From contig NC_134026.1 in the NCBI RefSeq assembly GCF_964204645.1, forward strand, positions 10,878,450 through 10,942,449: a stretch of DNA of 64,000 nt. The letters are read 5' to 3'. The stretch's first letter is position 1. Each line of letters opens with the position of its first letter. Both the position numbers and the translations under genes were made by a program. The notes under the pieces were generated by a model. It saw only the letters and a list, made by a program, of their open reading frames with translations, was not told the origin of the DNA and did not search any database. Positions 1-14,300 of the stretch are shown piece after piece. This DNA is from Tubulanus polymorphus. Taxonomy: Eukaryota; Nemertea; Palaeonemertea; Tubulaniformes; Tubulanidae.

Positions 1-1007
1 CCCAAGTGGATATAGTGTCTCTGGACCCCTAGTTTGGAATACCTGGTACGGTACAATGGCAATGCCATGAGCCATATGACTTAATTGCGTCTTTAGCGCT
101 GCCATATCTCCTTCTATTCTGGTCAGGATACGTTATGTGGGGCTCATTTTAGAAGTTTACCTTAGCTCAGGAAATAACTGCTAAATGTTTTGTTGAATAC
201 TCGGCACTATACGGTGGCGCCGCCACAACCAACCTGACTCGCCAGCCACTGGGTGTTGGTTCGATCAGGAGGTGACATCTGGTTAAAAAGTCTGTGTTTC
301 AATCCTGGTTACCCGTTCTTGTCTAGGCCCAAGTTCTGTTGTTACACCAAACCCTCGACTTTGCATCGGAATTTCAGTCCGATCGGAAATCAGGCTCCTT
401 TCAAGTTGCTCGGTTGGACCAGGACTTGCAGCTTCCCCAGGGATGGCGAAGTCTTTGTATTTCTCTTGAGAGCTCGTTCGCCAGTGCGTTGCTCCCCTGG
501 AAAGCGGCGTAGGAGACGGTCCCCATTGCTGTCGGGCCCAGCCTCTTTGAGCAGGAAAGCATACAACCGTTCTCGACAGAAAATGGCTCACTCACGATCT
601 AGTTCTTCCTCAAGATACAGATCTTTGAGATCTTGAGTGTCCTCAATGTTATTACAAGAGCAGTCGCAGGGGGATTTTATTGCTGGCGCCGCCTGCCTCC
701 ACGTGTGGTTTCATTTCTGCTGAGGATTTTAAAGCCTTTCAGATGGAAATGCAGAGTCTGTTGTAGTTGGTAAAGGGTCGGACCGACATCATCCAATTCA
801 GTGAATTCCAGTCCCATGGATATTCCCCTCATGATTTCTGCCCCCCATGGATCTTGATGAGTTCAAGTTCAAATTTATTTAAAGGAAAGCATAACAGGCT
901 ATATACAGAGATTGAGAGAGAAAACAAACAATAAAATTTACAATTTTTAAACAAGCACCAATTACAAAAGAGGGTGAAAAGTAGCTTTCTGTGTGGGCCA
1001 AGTAAAG
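1..1007. other. Unassigned sequence, possibly old TE remnant
   Basis: No gene is supported here. Both strands have open stretches between 253 and 636, with a plus-strand Ser/Arg-rich end, but neither has a recognisable domain or a convincing start. From about 868 to 960 the plus strand starts with T-rich sequence and reads like the antisense 3' end of a retroelement. That is inference from composition only. Confidence 0.3.
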
Positions 1008-1011
1008 TTAA

Positions 1012-1612
1012 AGGGCAAATGCCATCAAAATTGTACTTTCCGCGAAGAAATTTAAGTATATATATATATAATGACCCGTGATCTGTCTGATCAAAAAAAA
1101 GTACCCCTAATTAGCCATAAATTAGTCATTTATTTGTCCTTCACTTTGTGTGTATTGTTCACATACTACCCGCAGTGGCGCTATTTATGATGTTATCTAT
1201 GACAATCAACACAAGCACGTGTGTGCGCTAGTAACATCATTTGCTCACCGTATTCACAGACCGACAGCACAATTCACTAATATACGTTTATGTCATATAC
1301 AACAGTAGCAAAAGGATACAATGGTAAGAGTTCAAAATCCAAAGACACTTCTAAAATGATCAAATACCCTATGAAATGTCTAATGAAATGAATGGAAGGA
1401 AGCTGTGAGCACTTGTCAGAGATGACGTCAGAAAGTTGCACCTGCTAACATAAAAAATAACAGTGCGCACGTGCTGAAATTGCCGATTTATAAGTTGTAT
1501 TTCTCAGTAACGCCTGAACTAAAATTCAAACCAGTTGCATATTTGATATTTGTGAATATATCACATTTGACAATAACTTTTACACAGTATTCTATTTTGA
1601 TAGCATTCCAGG
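1012..1612. mobile_element. TTAA-type MITE, copy 1
   Basis: A non-coding element of about 600 bp. It starts AGGGCAAATGCCATCAAAAT just after TTAA and ends near 1610 in an imperfect inverted copy (ATTTTGATAGCATT). The same sequence recurs, split by insertions, at 19256-31778. There the ends are better preserved and lie between two TTAA tetranucleotides. TTAA target choice is typical of piggyBac-like transposons, so a piggyBac-mobilised MITE is inferred, although the terminal bases are not the usual CCC. No ORF is present. The right flank has lost its TTAA. Confidence 0.7.
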
Positions 1613-4600
1613 GAGTCATCACCTAACATTCCTCCATTCGGGGTGACCACTTCTCATCCGCCTGCAGTATTTGACCAGCTGCCCAGCCCTTTGGGCTCAA
1701 TCGCCACAACTTTTTGGTTTACCTTTCTCAGCGATATTGACATTGGCGTTGAGCCAATTATGTAATAATACTTGTTGATTGCTTTGATTGACATTGAAGT
1801 TTAAGCGAACATTCATTTACATATAAAGCCTCCACATGCGCGCGAGTGCTTATGATTATTCTGTTACACACGCCGATCTCCAGTACAGTATACACTACTA
1901 TATAAGTGATACTGTAACGCTGCTTGCTGTTGCCTTCTGAATAATCATTTAAACTTTTATAGCAGATGATGAGTGCTGTGTTTTCCGTTTGATAGAATTT
2001 GTATTAATTGTAATAAATTGTGACCTGAAAATACTAAGCAGCAAACTATAGGTATAGGTAGAGGTCTGAATATTTTAGTGGTAAAATCCAGGATTTAAGC
2101 TTCCGTGGCCCTACATTGAGAAAGGTTTACGAGACTTTCAATATACAGCCACCCTCTGATTGGTATCATCATATGAATTTCATGTAAATATTTTTTTAAA
2201 GATATAAAATAGTTTCCCTTCCTACCTGTACCCTACGAAATTCTTAACATGGACTGTAAACAAATGTATATTTTTGGTCTTATTTGACTACAAAATAATT
2301 CTTAGAGAAAGATAAAATACAATTTAAACTTATAGAACTTTGAAGTCACAAATTAAAAAGTTTAATAAGCAATGCCCTTGCTCCAAACAACCTCTAGCTT
2401 TCAAGGTAAACCACACTTTGCCCATGGGCAATTTATTTGCTCTTACAAGAGGTTTTCCACAAGCATGGCACCACGGTGCCCAAGCCTCACACGTTTGCGG
2501 ATCAGGTGGAGTGCATGGCTTCTTATGCCACCTCTGCAGGGACTTGCGCTCTTTGCAAGTCCTCTGCCGCCTGGTTTGGATGGCTGAGTTTGCCTACCAT
2601 CCTTAATATCAGGGAGGAGAATTCCCCGCGGATCTGCGGTTTCCCGCAGATTTCGGTATTGAAAAATATCAATTTTGATGATCTCACTCAATTGGTCTGG
2701 CGCGATTGGTAATCAGGTGAACTGTAAAAGCGTTCAGTGCCTGTTTTACTTATCGTCCCGTAAAAGTATCGCATTTCAATGCATATTCACTGAAACTCTG
2801 ATTTTGTATTTGTACTACGATGAGTGTATGTATTTTATCGATCGGTCGCGTGCGGCAACAGCAGTAGTACAAAGGCCTGCTTACTGTTGCCGCACGTGTG
2901 TGGCGAATGCCTTCAGATATTATACACTAATGGGTGATGATTTTTAGTGAGCATTCTTCGGCGCATTTTAACTGCAATAATTCAGGGCTCGACCCGTAAT
3001 GCATGAGATGCTGAATGTCATCGAATGAGGATGTACCACATTCGAACTAGTCATTACCTTCCAAAATATAATAGTCGTTCATGGGTTCAAGATCGCTCTA
3101 AGTGCTCGGGAAACGCTTTTAATTCCAAAAATTTTCCCCAAACCCCCCATCATTTTTGCGCCTTTGGCGCTCACGGGTGGTGAGGGCTACGCCGTCAGCT
3201 GGTTCACTTGTGTAACTCAACAAAAAAAAACCATGGATTTTATAGGTCGGTGTTCTCATCTCTGTAATATCCAGATGCCTAAGGTGGGGGTAGTCTCTTC
3301 CTTGTTCTTCTTGAAGAATATTACGCATATTAATCAATGAGTTTTCAAGAAATGGCGTTAATGTTGTCGCTGATTGCTCGGTCTCTACTGCAACAGGAAA
3401 CAGCTGATCCCTAGGAGATGCCATAGCTGGCATGGCTTGAATTATCCAGTTCCTTGGGTGGTCGGCTTCACATGTGATTCTTCTTGCCATCAGGGCTCAT
3501 GCCAACATGATCCTGGCAGCAAAGATCTTCCTTGATCAAGGATTTTGGTGCTAAGCTCCAAAAGGGTGACTCAAGATTCTCTGCTCATGGCTAAGCTGGG
3601 CTACTGTCTGGAATGCGGCGGACCCAAAGTATGTAACGACCAACACAGTGTTGTAATATGAAGTTGAATGTCTAACTGCTTTATTTAGAGGACTGTTTAT
3701 ATATAGCGTACATGTATTATATAGTTAGTTGACATTTTACAGTTGATTGAGATATGACTGGATGCCAACTTTGAGAATACTGTATACAAAACCATAGACT
3801 GTAAACTTATAATACATTGAAATGTAGAATATCGCATATCAGTCATGACAGCCACTCCAATCAGCTATTTTTCTGGTTGGTGTGCCCCAGTGGCACTTGA
3901 ATTTCAGAAGATCAAATACTGTAGTCCCAGGCAATGTCTTAAGGACCCTTTAAGATTCTGAGGAAGCTGCCTATCCAGACTTCAAATTCTAAGCCATCTC
4001 CAGCGCCATCTCATTTCCAGGATTCAAGGGTAGAGAAAAATCCTTGTACAAGACCAAAATTTCAAAATTGAAGGCCTCAGACCAGAGGGTGGCTGTCTTC
4101 AAACGACTGGTCCGATGATTTGGGTGACGGATGGGCACTGAGAGTAATCTCGAAAGGTTTTCGTCTCCAATTTGAAACAAAGCCTTGCCTGATAAGATAA
4201 CCTCCAGATAAAAATCATTATCCCTCAAGTCTAGGAGTTGCTACAGAAGAGCGCACTCCAGCTTGTCTAAAATGAGTCCTTTCCGGGCTGGAACTCAAGA
4301 TTGTGTACAGAACCAAAGACCTCTGGAGGCCTACGCACTGTGATAAACAAGCATCTCAGGGTTTAGTAAGTTCAGGCACTCCATCCCGGTCAATGGGCGT
4401 CGTCGATCATTTTAAAAGACACATACTTTCAGGTACTGATTCAACCCAAGTCTCGCTGCTATTTCCGGGTCAAGTGGAAGGCCAACTCTGGGCATAAAGT
4501 TCGACCCTCACAAGGGCTGTGTACTTCATCCAAGCAAGGATGCTGTATCAGGCCTGTCAAGCACAACTTGATCAATGTGGTACTGGTCCCGATTCCTTGG

Positions 4601-5193
4601 ACAAACTGAGCTCCCCTTGGTGGCTCCCCTGGGGTGCTTTCAGTGCTGGCCGTTTCAACGATTTTGGAAGGCCTGCTAACTATGATCGACAGGAGTTTGG
4701 GAGGCTCTGCTTCCGCTTCCTCCAATTCAACCCCCAATATACCGCCCACATCAGTGCAGAACGATTTTGGCGGTACAGAGAGTATGGCGGTATATCGGGG
4801 GGGTTTTACTATGTACTTGTATTGAGATGTTCAATGAGAAAACCTGGCGGTACAATGTGGTGGTAAATGGGAGGGCGGTATATCGGGGATTGTTTTAAAG
4901 TTTCACGTATCTCTTAAATTCTGCAACACTTTCCTCCATTTTGGTTTACTCACAGTGCACTTGCATAATGAAAACTGTGTCCAATTTAGGTCATGAGTGT
5001 GTAGTAATAGTAACGGGCCTAATGATCGCTAATAGAGATAGATGGCCCCTCCAGATCTGCCTCTGTGGTATTTGTCTACAGGTAACATTATACTGGTCCC
5101 GGTGCTACCACTATAGGTGGATTCTACTGTATATTGAACATTTATCCATTTTCCTCAAAATGTCGATGCTCATAACCCAGCATTGTATTTTAG
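1613..5193. other. Unassigned 3.6 kb, degenerate; small hairpin at 2850-2895
   Basis: No gene is supported. Short open frames around 2437-2620, 3119-3490 and 3989-4866 show no domain I recognise. A 12-bp perfect hairpin stem (GTGCGGCAACAG at 2850-2861 against 2884-2895) lies beside a CACGTG. Around 4735-4890 the sequence CGGTATATCGGGG recurs and resembles the inner ends of the pogo-like repeat at 9022-9062, so this may be a decayed DNA transposon. Upstream exons of the gene starting at or before 5194 could lie here, but I could not place them. Confidence 0.35.
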
Positions 5194-5305
5194 GGTCATA
5201 CTCGAGCTAATGATTTGGACATAGATGATCCAATTGGAATGTCTGGTGATATTGAAGATGATTTTTTGCCTGTTCATTATGGGAGAAAGCGTAAGCAACA
5301 TAATG
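5194..5305 (+). CDS. Exon A (acidic segment plus basic patch)
   Basis: The acceptor is CATTGTATTTTAG and the donor is ATG|GTAAGA. Only the frame starting GHTRANDLDIDDP is open. It continues through GDIEDDFLPVHYGRKRKQ and ends one base into a codon. If the donor is not used, the frame reads on through another basic stretch (GKTGRKSRP) to a TAG near 5335, so this could instead be a terminal exon. Confidence 0.45.
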
Positions 5306-8300
5306 GTAAGACAGGACGCAAGAGCAGACCATAGCGGTATTAGTGATTATGAGTGATCGAATTTACTTGCCACGGAGAAAATATATTGGTTCCACAACGT
5401 CTGATGTAAGTTGGGTCTACTTAACAACATTGAGCTGACAATCTAGGGAAGTATATACAGTCAACTTTGCTTAATTCGTATCTCTTAGTCTTGCTTTTTT
5501 CTATGTATAAGACATTGTACGGATTAATGTACGTAATTCAAATCTTATCTATTGATTCCCATAAACTGCAAACAAAAACCTACTAATAATTGTTTCCATT
5601 GGCATTGGAATAAATGCTGCATCCTGCTGCCATTCATTGTTTAGACTTAACTGGCGGGAAATATGTTGCCGTGCCGGGGCATGCTCAGTGGCTTTGACTG
5701 ACGAGTAATTGCATTCTCCCTCGGCAGAGATTCTAACTTGATCGCATCGCTACCCTCAGCCACGGCACAAACCCCTGCCATGCTAGACCGTGTGTGCAAG
5801 TAAGTACATGTGCAGCTTCGTCGGAAGAAAACTTACTATAAGGCACCAATCAGATTGTTCGTTGTATAATCGCTGAGGTAAATTTCACGGATGAACTACA
5901 AATGGGAAAACCCGGCCTAAAATAAGACACTTAGCATTTTCAATTGTTTTTAAGAAAAGGGACCATGGATAATCAAAGGGAATAACGAAGGAAAAATCCT
6001 TTCATTTTTATACGAATTAGGTAGTTATAGGAATTAACTGATGATAAATTGAGTGAGGTTGACTGTATTGGGGAGCGTTCATTAAGTTTGTATGTAAGAA
6101 ATTTAATAGATTTAGATAGTCCTAGCTTGTTTTTCCAGAGCATACTTGGATTAGATATCAATGACCTACCTTGTGTAAGGATATATCATTATCCAGAAAA
6201 CTAAAGGTTTTCTGGTGTTACTAAATGCTTGTCTTGCACATATACACTGAAACGCCATAGAATAAACAAAAAGACCATTGCATTATTTATTTATTTCATT
6301 CAGCATCAAACATTCAAAACATGTACAATAAGTCAATAGTGAAGTGCTGGTACATACATTTTACTTAAATGGCTACCTAGCTATATACGCAGATCATTAC
6401 ACTTATTACTTTTTGGCCCTAGCAACAGCTTGCATACATTGTTTATGAAAGCTCCTTTGCCTGACAATTGCAGTCGAACTGTTTCAAATGTATCTGTGGC
6501 ATTGTCCGATGTAACAAGTCTCACTTGTGAAATAATGTACCAATAAATTGTATAATCATTTACCGAAAATCTGTGTTCCGTATGTAGGAAAGTGTATGGC
6601 ATGTACATGGGGCTCATTAAATCATTGGCACTGTTATGTTTGAATTATGTAAATACGTTTCGTTGTTGAGTTCAACAATTAATTTCAGGCTGATTGTATT
6701 GTCATTCATCTATTTTAGCACTGAATGCTTCTTTGTTTTAATCATCTGCTTCCCGCGGTGTTTATCTCTTATGTATCTATGATTAAGACTATAAGAGTTG
6801 ATGATTTTTTCAAAAAATTCTATTGTAACCATTGTTTTCATTATGATTATGTTCACTGTTTATTTCGATGTTCTTATGAAATACAAGTTATGACTATTAA
6901 AAATGGAGTCCAAATTATTTGAACAATGTCATCGAAATTGGGAGGAAAACTAATGCAAATGTACAGTTGACTGGTTTCCTCCAACTGAAGAAAGCAAATT
7001 CTTTCGTTTGAAATGTGAATACCGAGTTATCTTAAATGGAACTATTAGGTAAAAGTATCATGTATTCATTACAGAAGAGCAGGGACTTACTCAACTGATT
7101 GAAAGGTTTCGGTCAATTTCTTGGAAAAGTAATTTTCGAGCTCTATTTGCAGGTTCTGTGCAGTAACCCCTATTTTTGGGATGATGTGTGATATTGAATG
7201 TAATTCAACAATCAAGGGTGCTCTGAATTTATTGCTGTAGATTGTATTATTTGTTTGATCACTTATTAACCGAACCAATTGTCCAATATTTTGTTTGCGA
7301 ATAATTCAAAAGAAAGTATGCTGGTGTCCTATTTAGGTCTTCCAAACTGATTTGAATCTGGACTAGATTTTCTAAGATGGTATAGTTTATTCATCGTTCG
7401 TTAATATGTATATTAGGGTGCTTCGTAAAAAAGTGGAGTAGGCCAGTTCTCATGTATATTTGTATACGCTACGAATATATTTTAGCGTTTGAAATATAGA
7501 AAGGTACATTATACAATTTGTGATACCTTGATTGCTTTAATCGGTACATTGGCTTGTGGATTATGGTCAATTATAAAAATGAGGTAATTCGGTATCTTAA
7601 GAAAGTATGAATATGGAATGCTTCGGTTTTTTTTGTCATACTCCAAATTATTGGAAATTCTATCCTTTCTATGGTAGTTCTATCAAAATAAGCATGACAC
7701 AGTTTACTGTCCAGCAGAGGGTTTTTGAAATTTAGCAAGTCATATCTCAAAAACTACCGAACCGAATCAGAAAAACCGAATATGAAACATCTTATATCTT
7801 CTTATACAAATGTATTTGGTATACGTCCTATACGGTAACAGATAAAATTCCCCCTAGGTAAAAATCTCCCCTGGTAAAAATCCCCCTAAATTTGATTTCA
7901 CAGAAAAATTCAATGGAATACTTCAATATTGTGTTGAAAACTAGTTGAAAAATAGTTTTCAAAAATTTACAAATTTCCCGTGGTGTTACATTATTGTAAA
8001 CAGTATTATCTGTTTTCATTTAGATTTTATACTGAAGTTTGATAGAAAACTGAATAGGGAGGGGGATTTCACCGTGTTTGATTTTTAGCGGGGAATTTTA
8101 ACAGTACATTCGCCCTGTACATGGATACATATGTACATAGGACTTATACTTGTATTGCGCTGTACTACATGTATTAAGAAATAACGATATCCGTTCTTCT
8201 TTTTTTGGACCTCACTGTGATAACACACCACACTATATATACTGCATCGATAATCTGCTTAACGATTTGCACTTAGCTTAGTTGTAGTTAAGTTGACTCC

Positions 8301-11300
8301 TCCTCATTACTCGGTATACTGCTCAAGTCGGTGAATTTTACAACTATGTTTTTTTTCTCATCACACCTTATAAGCCATGACTAAGGTGGGAGTTTTTTTT
8401 TTCAAAGGAGTTAAACAAAATTGAAACAAAATCGTTTGCCTGCATTTTCCAGACACTGATGTATTGTATATATATCTTGTTTATTTTTATTTGCTATTAA
8501 AGATCATAGTTTTCTTTGGAAATATATAAGCCTACCAGAACCTTTTTGAAATAGAAAAACATAAATAGTATTAAGGCTACCGTGTTAGTGGCTTATTAGG
8601 GGTTTCTGTTGTTTCACAGAAAGCCCTATTGCAATTACAACTATCATTTGGACGGATTTCAACATTGGAAAGTCCGTTATAAATTAAGATTTACATGGAC
8701 GCAACGACTATGAGATTATTCTGAGTAATAACGGGTGTTGTAGGTTTGACATTAAGTAGTATCGTTCATTGTAAAAAATTGGGAATAGATTAAAACGATG
8801 TGCTTGTTGTTTGACTGCGGGCGGGCGCTAATTTGAAATAATGTATAATATGCATCTATATACATGTTTATTTTTATGGTTATTTTGCTGATGCGGCCAG
8901 GATTTCAGAAAGTGACGAGAAGCAAGGTGTATGTATTATTTTTGGACATAAGATTTATTTGGTAAAACTAACTATTTCGGTATCCGGTCAGCTCGATGAT
9001 GATGGTTTACTTATACATGTACAGTCAACCCCCGATATACTGCCTGTATATCGGGGGTTGACTATATAAAAAGTACTACCGAGAAGGGCGAAATCTTATT
9101 TGAACTAACGCAATCATTGGGTTGTGATTTTCAGTTTGATTTAGATCTTCTCTTTCACATGTGGTTAATTTGTTCTTTCAATTCATCAAAAGCTTATGAA
9201 TGTATTCTAAATGTATAATGAATATAATTTCATTCCTAACTTTGAAATGAAATTTGTATTTGTTGTGTTTCTGTGTTTGGTGTATTGGAGTTCGATCATC
9301 AACACCAACATCGACCGACCCGTTATTTATCCCATTATTTATCCTGAAAGTCTCGGCACTGGGGACTATACCTAGCATTTGCATTTTAGGCGTAGAGGAA
9401 TCCGAAAAGGGCAGTTCTATAGGATATAATTATACATGTATTTGCAAAGAACGCACTAAGAATTTCTAGGGGCCCCCTGCTATACGGCCTTGGCACGACC
9501 AAATATCGTATTGGCGAAACGCAGGCTCGACTGACGGCAAGACGCAGCTCAAACTGAGAAATCCGTCCATCGTATGATAATGCAGTTAACTCCGCTTAAC
9601 TCGTATCTTAGGGGACCGGATTAAGTGAAATGCGATTAGGTGACTTACAATTTCCGACATCCCCAAAGTGGTCATACATTGTTCAACCGTGCCTTGGTGT
9701 TAAACTTATAATGAAGCCTGGATATTTATGACAGAAAATACTCAGTTATTGAAAATAAATTGTATTGTATGTGCTGTATTGAATATTGACAATATAAACC
9801 CTAAAATCGTCGAAAGCATGAAACAGAGAATGACTCCTTTGGTTTGAGTGTCATGTTTTCGGGCGTTAAAGACATCTTTTCAGATAATCCTCATTCCTTA
9901 AGCGCAGTAGGAGAAGACTGTAAGTAAACGTGCGTATGCTACGACTATTTTATTGCAACAAAAAAGAGATTAGTTACAGATGTGTGATGAGAACATAAGC
10001 TGGCGGGTATTAACACATACTAGTAAGTACATGTATATAATCAGGGCCGTCGGAACAGGGGTAAAGCGATCAATCCCTAGTATTTTCATCTATGATGAAC
10101 TTGGATGTTTTTGTTAAAATAAGAATGGTGAAATGATTTTCCAAAATTAGCCAATGAGACAAACAATATTTCTTCGTTAATTTTTGAACACCGTATTTAG
10201 TTATTACGCTAAACTGATGAACTGTTACATGCACATCAATGAACAATATTTTAAGAATATCCTTGTAAGTAATGTACTTCTGGGATAACCAGGCAGTCCC
10301 CTACAACCATCTAATTGCTCGCGACTATAAGACAGACAGACTTAAAGTTAATGAAATTAAAAGCCCAACCGGTGACTTATAGAAGAGTCGCGGGTGTGAA
10401 GTATTATTTTACCAATGCCACAAACGAATGATTGCAATGCAAGTAGGACATGCAAAAAAATCTGCTTAGAATGAAGAAGCTCCTTAAACCTAAATCAAAC
10501 AATACCATTATCAAACAATCTGAAATTAAATTGAAACTGAGACAATCATTTTCGCTATTTTCACGCTTCCTCGCATTGAATAAAATGAAGTGAGCCTTTC
10601 GCTATTATTGTCACCGTAGAATTTCGATTACCAATATATGAAGGATGAGCATCGGCAGATTTTTGCGTAAATATTAAATGGATGGTCCCTCGCACATTAC
10701 ACAGCAATGCAGGGGAGCGGCTGTATGAACATAAGACGATTCATGCTTTGCCGATGCGGGCGAGCGCATTTGACTTTTTAATTTTTATTCGGGTCTTTTT
10801 GTGACGCGGGTGAAATTAAGGTATATCTTTGTGTGGCCTTACGGAAAATTTAAAAATCATGCCGGCTTCAAATTTGGAGAATATGTAACTACAGGGTGTC
10901 CCATCAATTACTACACATAAAGAACAGCCTGTATCCTCCACATTTCTTAATGAAATGTTTCGATTTTCCACCAAATGATAATGTAACGGTACTTTTTGAT
11001 TATTATCGTGGTTGCTATGGTAATTTGATTAGTGATTTCCTAGCAACCAATTACATTGTTGTAGTGATTTTGTTTAATTCTGATTTAGAATAGATCACTG
11101 TTAAATCATGTATATGTCTCTGAAACAAAAAGCCTAGATGGTATGCTGGTTTTAGGAAACCAAATTTCTGTCAGTCTGAACCATAGATTTTGGTGTTAAG
11201 AATCCCTATTTGATTGCAGAGAAGCCCCTTAATGTCATCAAGTGAGCTGTCTGTTGTCTACGAGGTGTGATCTTTGGATTTGCCATACAATAGGTTATCC

Positions 11301-14300
11301 AGTGGCCCCATAATCGGGCCATGCCTTTTTTGACAAAAAAGGAAATGCTGACTATGAATGGAGCCAGCTCTCATAAGATGCTGATTCAGTACTCCATTAC
11401 AAAACTTCATAGATGTCTAGAGGAATTCTCAATCCAGTGTGGTTCCAACAGGATGGTGCGCAATGTCTTTCAGCACACAAAACAATTCATGTTCTGCATA
11501 GGCATTTCGGTGACAGAATCTCAGCGCTCCAAACTGTAAACGACTGGACCGCATTACTCGCCTGACCTAAATCCACTGGATTTTTACTTGTGGGGCTAGC
11601 TGAAGAACACAATGTACCAAAACAAACGATAACTATTCATGATTTAAAGAAACATCTGCAATAACACAGTTGATTGTCAATGTACTGAGCTATTTCAACA
11701 ATAGACTGAATCATGTGATAAAATTGAAATGTTCTCCCATCTAGCATATTTTGTAAACTAATTTGATTTTAGTCCATTAATTTATCTCAAGCAGTTTGAA
11801 AATGACAGGTAGTTCTTTATGTATAGTTATTAATGGGACACCCTGTACTATGTCTTTTAACCTCCGTGAAGAGATGCTCCAATCACAATTTTCCTATACA
11901 GAGTGTTTCAAAATACCAAGACTTCAGAAAATGGACTATAACTTCGGTTGCAGTCAAATAAAGCCAAATTTTATTGAGATTGAAGAGGGACTGTTCTGAA
12001 GCTATCGACAAAAATGTATTTGATGCGAGACGAATAAGTGGGAAGAAACAGAGCGTGACTTAACTCAGTCAAATTTACTTGCGCAAAGCTGACTGACAGA
12101 ATAGATGATTAACAGAAACAACAGGATACATAATTGATTTATTACACATTTTGCATCATCAACCTATTCATATGAACTCAAAATACTTTGTTGGCAACGT
12201 TGCTACTTAGATTTCAGTTGGTCACTCTCAGATTTTATTTCAAAGATATCATTAGCAGTGCAATTCCATGGTATCCTCTTATTGGGAAAACGAAGTTATA
12301 CCTAGTTGCAAGAATTAAGATGATTTACAAAACTTCTCAGAACTTCTCAAAGTCGGATTCGCTAAAAGAAAACAAGGAAATGATTACATTCTTATGATAC
12401 ATTGATATTATGTTATTATTGACATTTGTGGATTAAAGAACTTTTATCCCAAAGTCAAATCTGAAAAACCAATGATTGAACTGCCATCTAATGATTTTAG
12501 GACGACCGGTACGTAGTAGGCCTGTTATCGTGAAATCCGTCGCGTTAAACGATTACGTCCAGTTAACGCCACGTACGCGTCTGAAACTTCTTCGCTTAAA
12601 TATGAAACATAGAGTTCGTATATGGTGAATTTTTGAGACTTGGTGATTGAATATTGCCGAAATAAAAAAATTGAAACTCTAAAGTAGCGCCGCCCTGTCT
12701 AGAAGTAAATCTGTATTAATCCGCGCTTAAAATAGTGCCACACATACATTTTTGAAATGGCACTTTACAACCCTATGTTCACCATAAAATTGAAAATTTG
12801 CAACAACATTTTTGGGATCGGTTGGTACCCTAATTATTAACATTTTTCCATTATTAACCAATGTTGTAGAATCGCAACACAAAAGTAGTTCTTTTAAGCC
12901 CCAAGAGATGACAGCACCTTACAATACCTTCAACTGGTTGGCATTGCACAATCAATGCCTCCAAGACTTAAATATGTCAAGAACTTGTTGTTTCCTTGAA
13001 AAGTTCAGATGTTATAATATTGAAATATAAAGCCTAAAGAGTGCATATATCTATCGAGTTCATTTATTTTACATTTGGAAATCTGTAATTTGGTCCATGA
13101 GTTTTAGTGTGCAAAACAACATTGGTTGACTGGGGTAAAATGACATTTGGACAAATATCTTTTTAATTGACGTTTCCCCCTTTAAATCTATTTCTATTGA
13201 TTTTAGCATTTTTATCCTTGCATTCAGTTGCTGAAGCAATGATCGATGCTGGTAAGAAATCTCATGTTGGTTACCCTTTTCTTGAAGCCCAATAATCCCC
13301 TCCAGCCACGAATAAACATTGGTCTGTTATAAACCTATTATCTCGATGATGTTAGATGTGATTTCTTAGATCATTAGTCGACAATATCGAGATTCACCAG
13401 AGGTAGACTATGCCCATGTGGTTATGCCGGAAATTGTTGTTCAAAATGCGATGTATACCTGTAGTCAGCCAGCCAACCTTAAAAAACTATCCTAAAATTC
13501 GACGATCACGGCATTTTTTGTTACAGCTTGGCATCTGGGCTCATTTGATAGCAGAGTATGTGGGCTATCATGTGTGGTGGATGCCTTTTACAATTTTTTC
13601 GTTTTTTGGCCTACAGGGGGCGTTAAAGTCAGACATTTTGAAACTTAAACATCTTCATTTTCATTCGGCAAGGAAATACACTTTAAACTACTTTTGCTAA
13701 ATAATTCGAATATCTCATCTTGGGTTTGGAGTAATTTTACAATCTACTGTGTTAGAAGACTAAAACAAACTATTTTGTAAGTTTCCATTAGGAGAAACTG
13801 TTCTTTGAAATCAGAGGCATAAATCTGAAAATATATTCTTGTCAAGTGTATGGAAACTTTCCATGTTTTACCAATGTTGCGAATTTGGAACATTTCAAAA
13901 AACTATGTCAAACAGAGGCAACAATTAAGATAACTATCATTACTATTAGTATCTTAACACGTTAAGAAAATGAGTAATTTTTTGCCCACTAGAAATGTGC
14001 TTGGTTAACAAACGGTCATATAGGCGCCTATTCTCTGCTTTAGTTGTTTATTTCTGTATATCGGGAAGTTTATTTTGTCGCTTATCGTCCGAAAGTTCGG
14101 TATTTTCTTGGTGTGTGTGACAGCCGATTTTTTACACATTTGGTGATTTTGACTCGGCAAGTATACGTGTCCCATCGATTCAACACAGCAGCTAATGTCG
14201 AATCGATACTCAGCGTTCACGTGCGCCCAAGTCTAGTACACGCACAGTATAGTTTTTACAGATCGCAGCACGTCGAGCAACGCTGTAAACTTTCACTGTT

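Noticed and set aside
253-636. 127-codon frame with a Ser/Arg-rich end, suggesting an SR protein
   Set aside because: No RRM or clear start; the opposite strand is equally open, and the region looks like decayed repeat.
4303-4866. Possible retroelement coding remnant
   Set aside because: PKTSGGLRTVI is faintly like a reverse-transcriptase block, but no second motif supports it.
6965-7049. Exon with product DWFPPTEESKFF and a consensus donor
   Set aside because: The next exon starts 25 bases later, too short for an intron, and the phases disagree. Kept only as a note.
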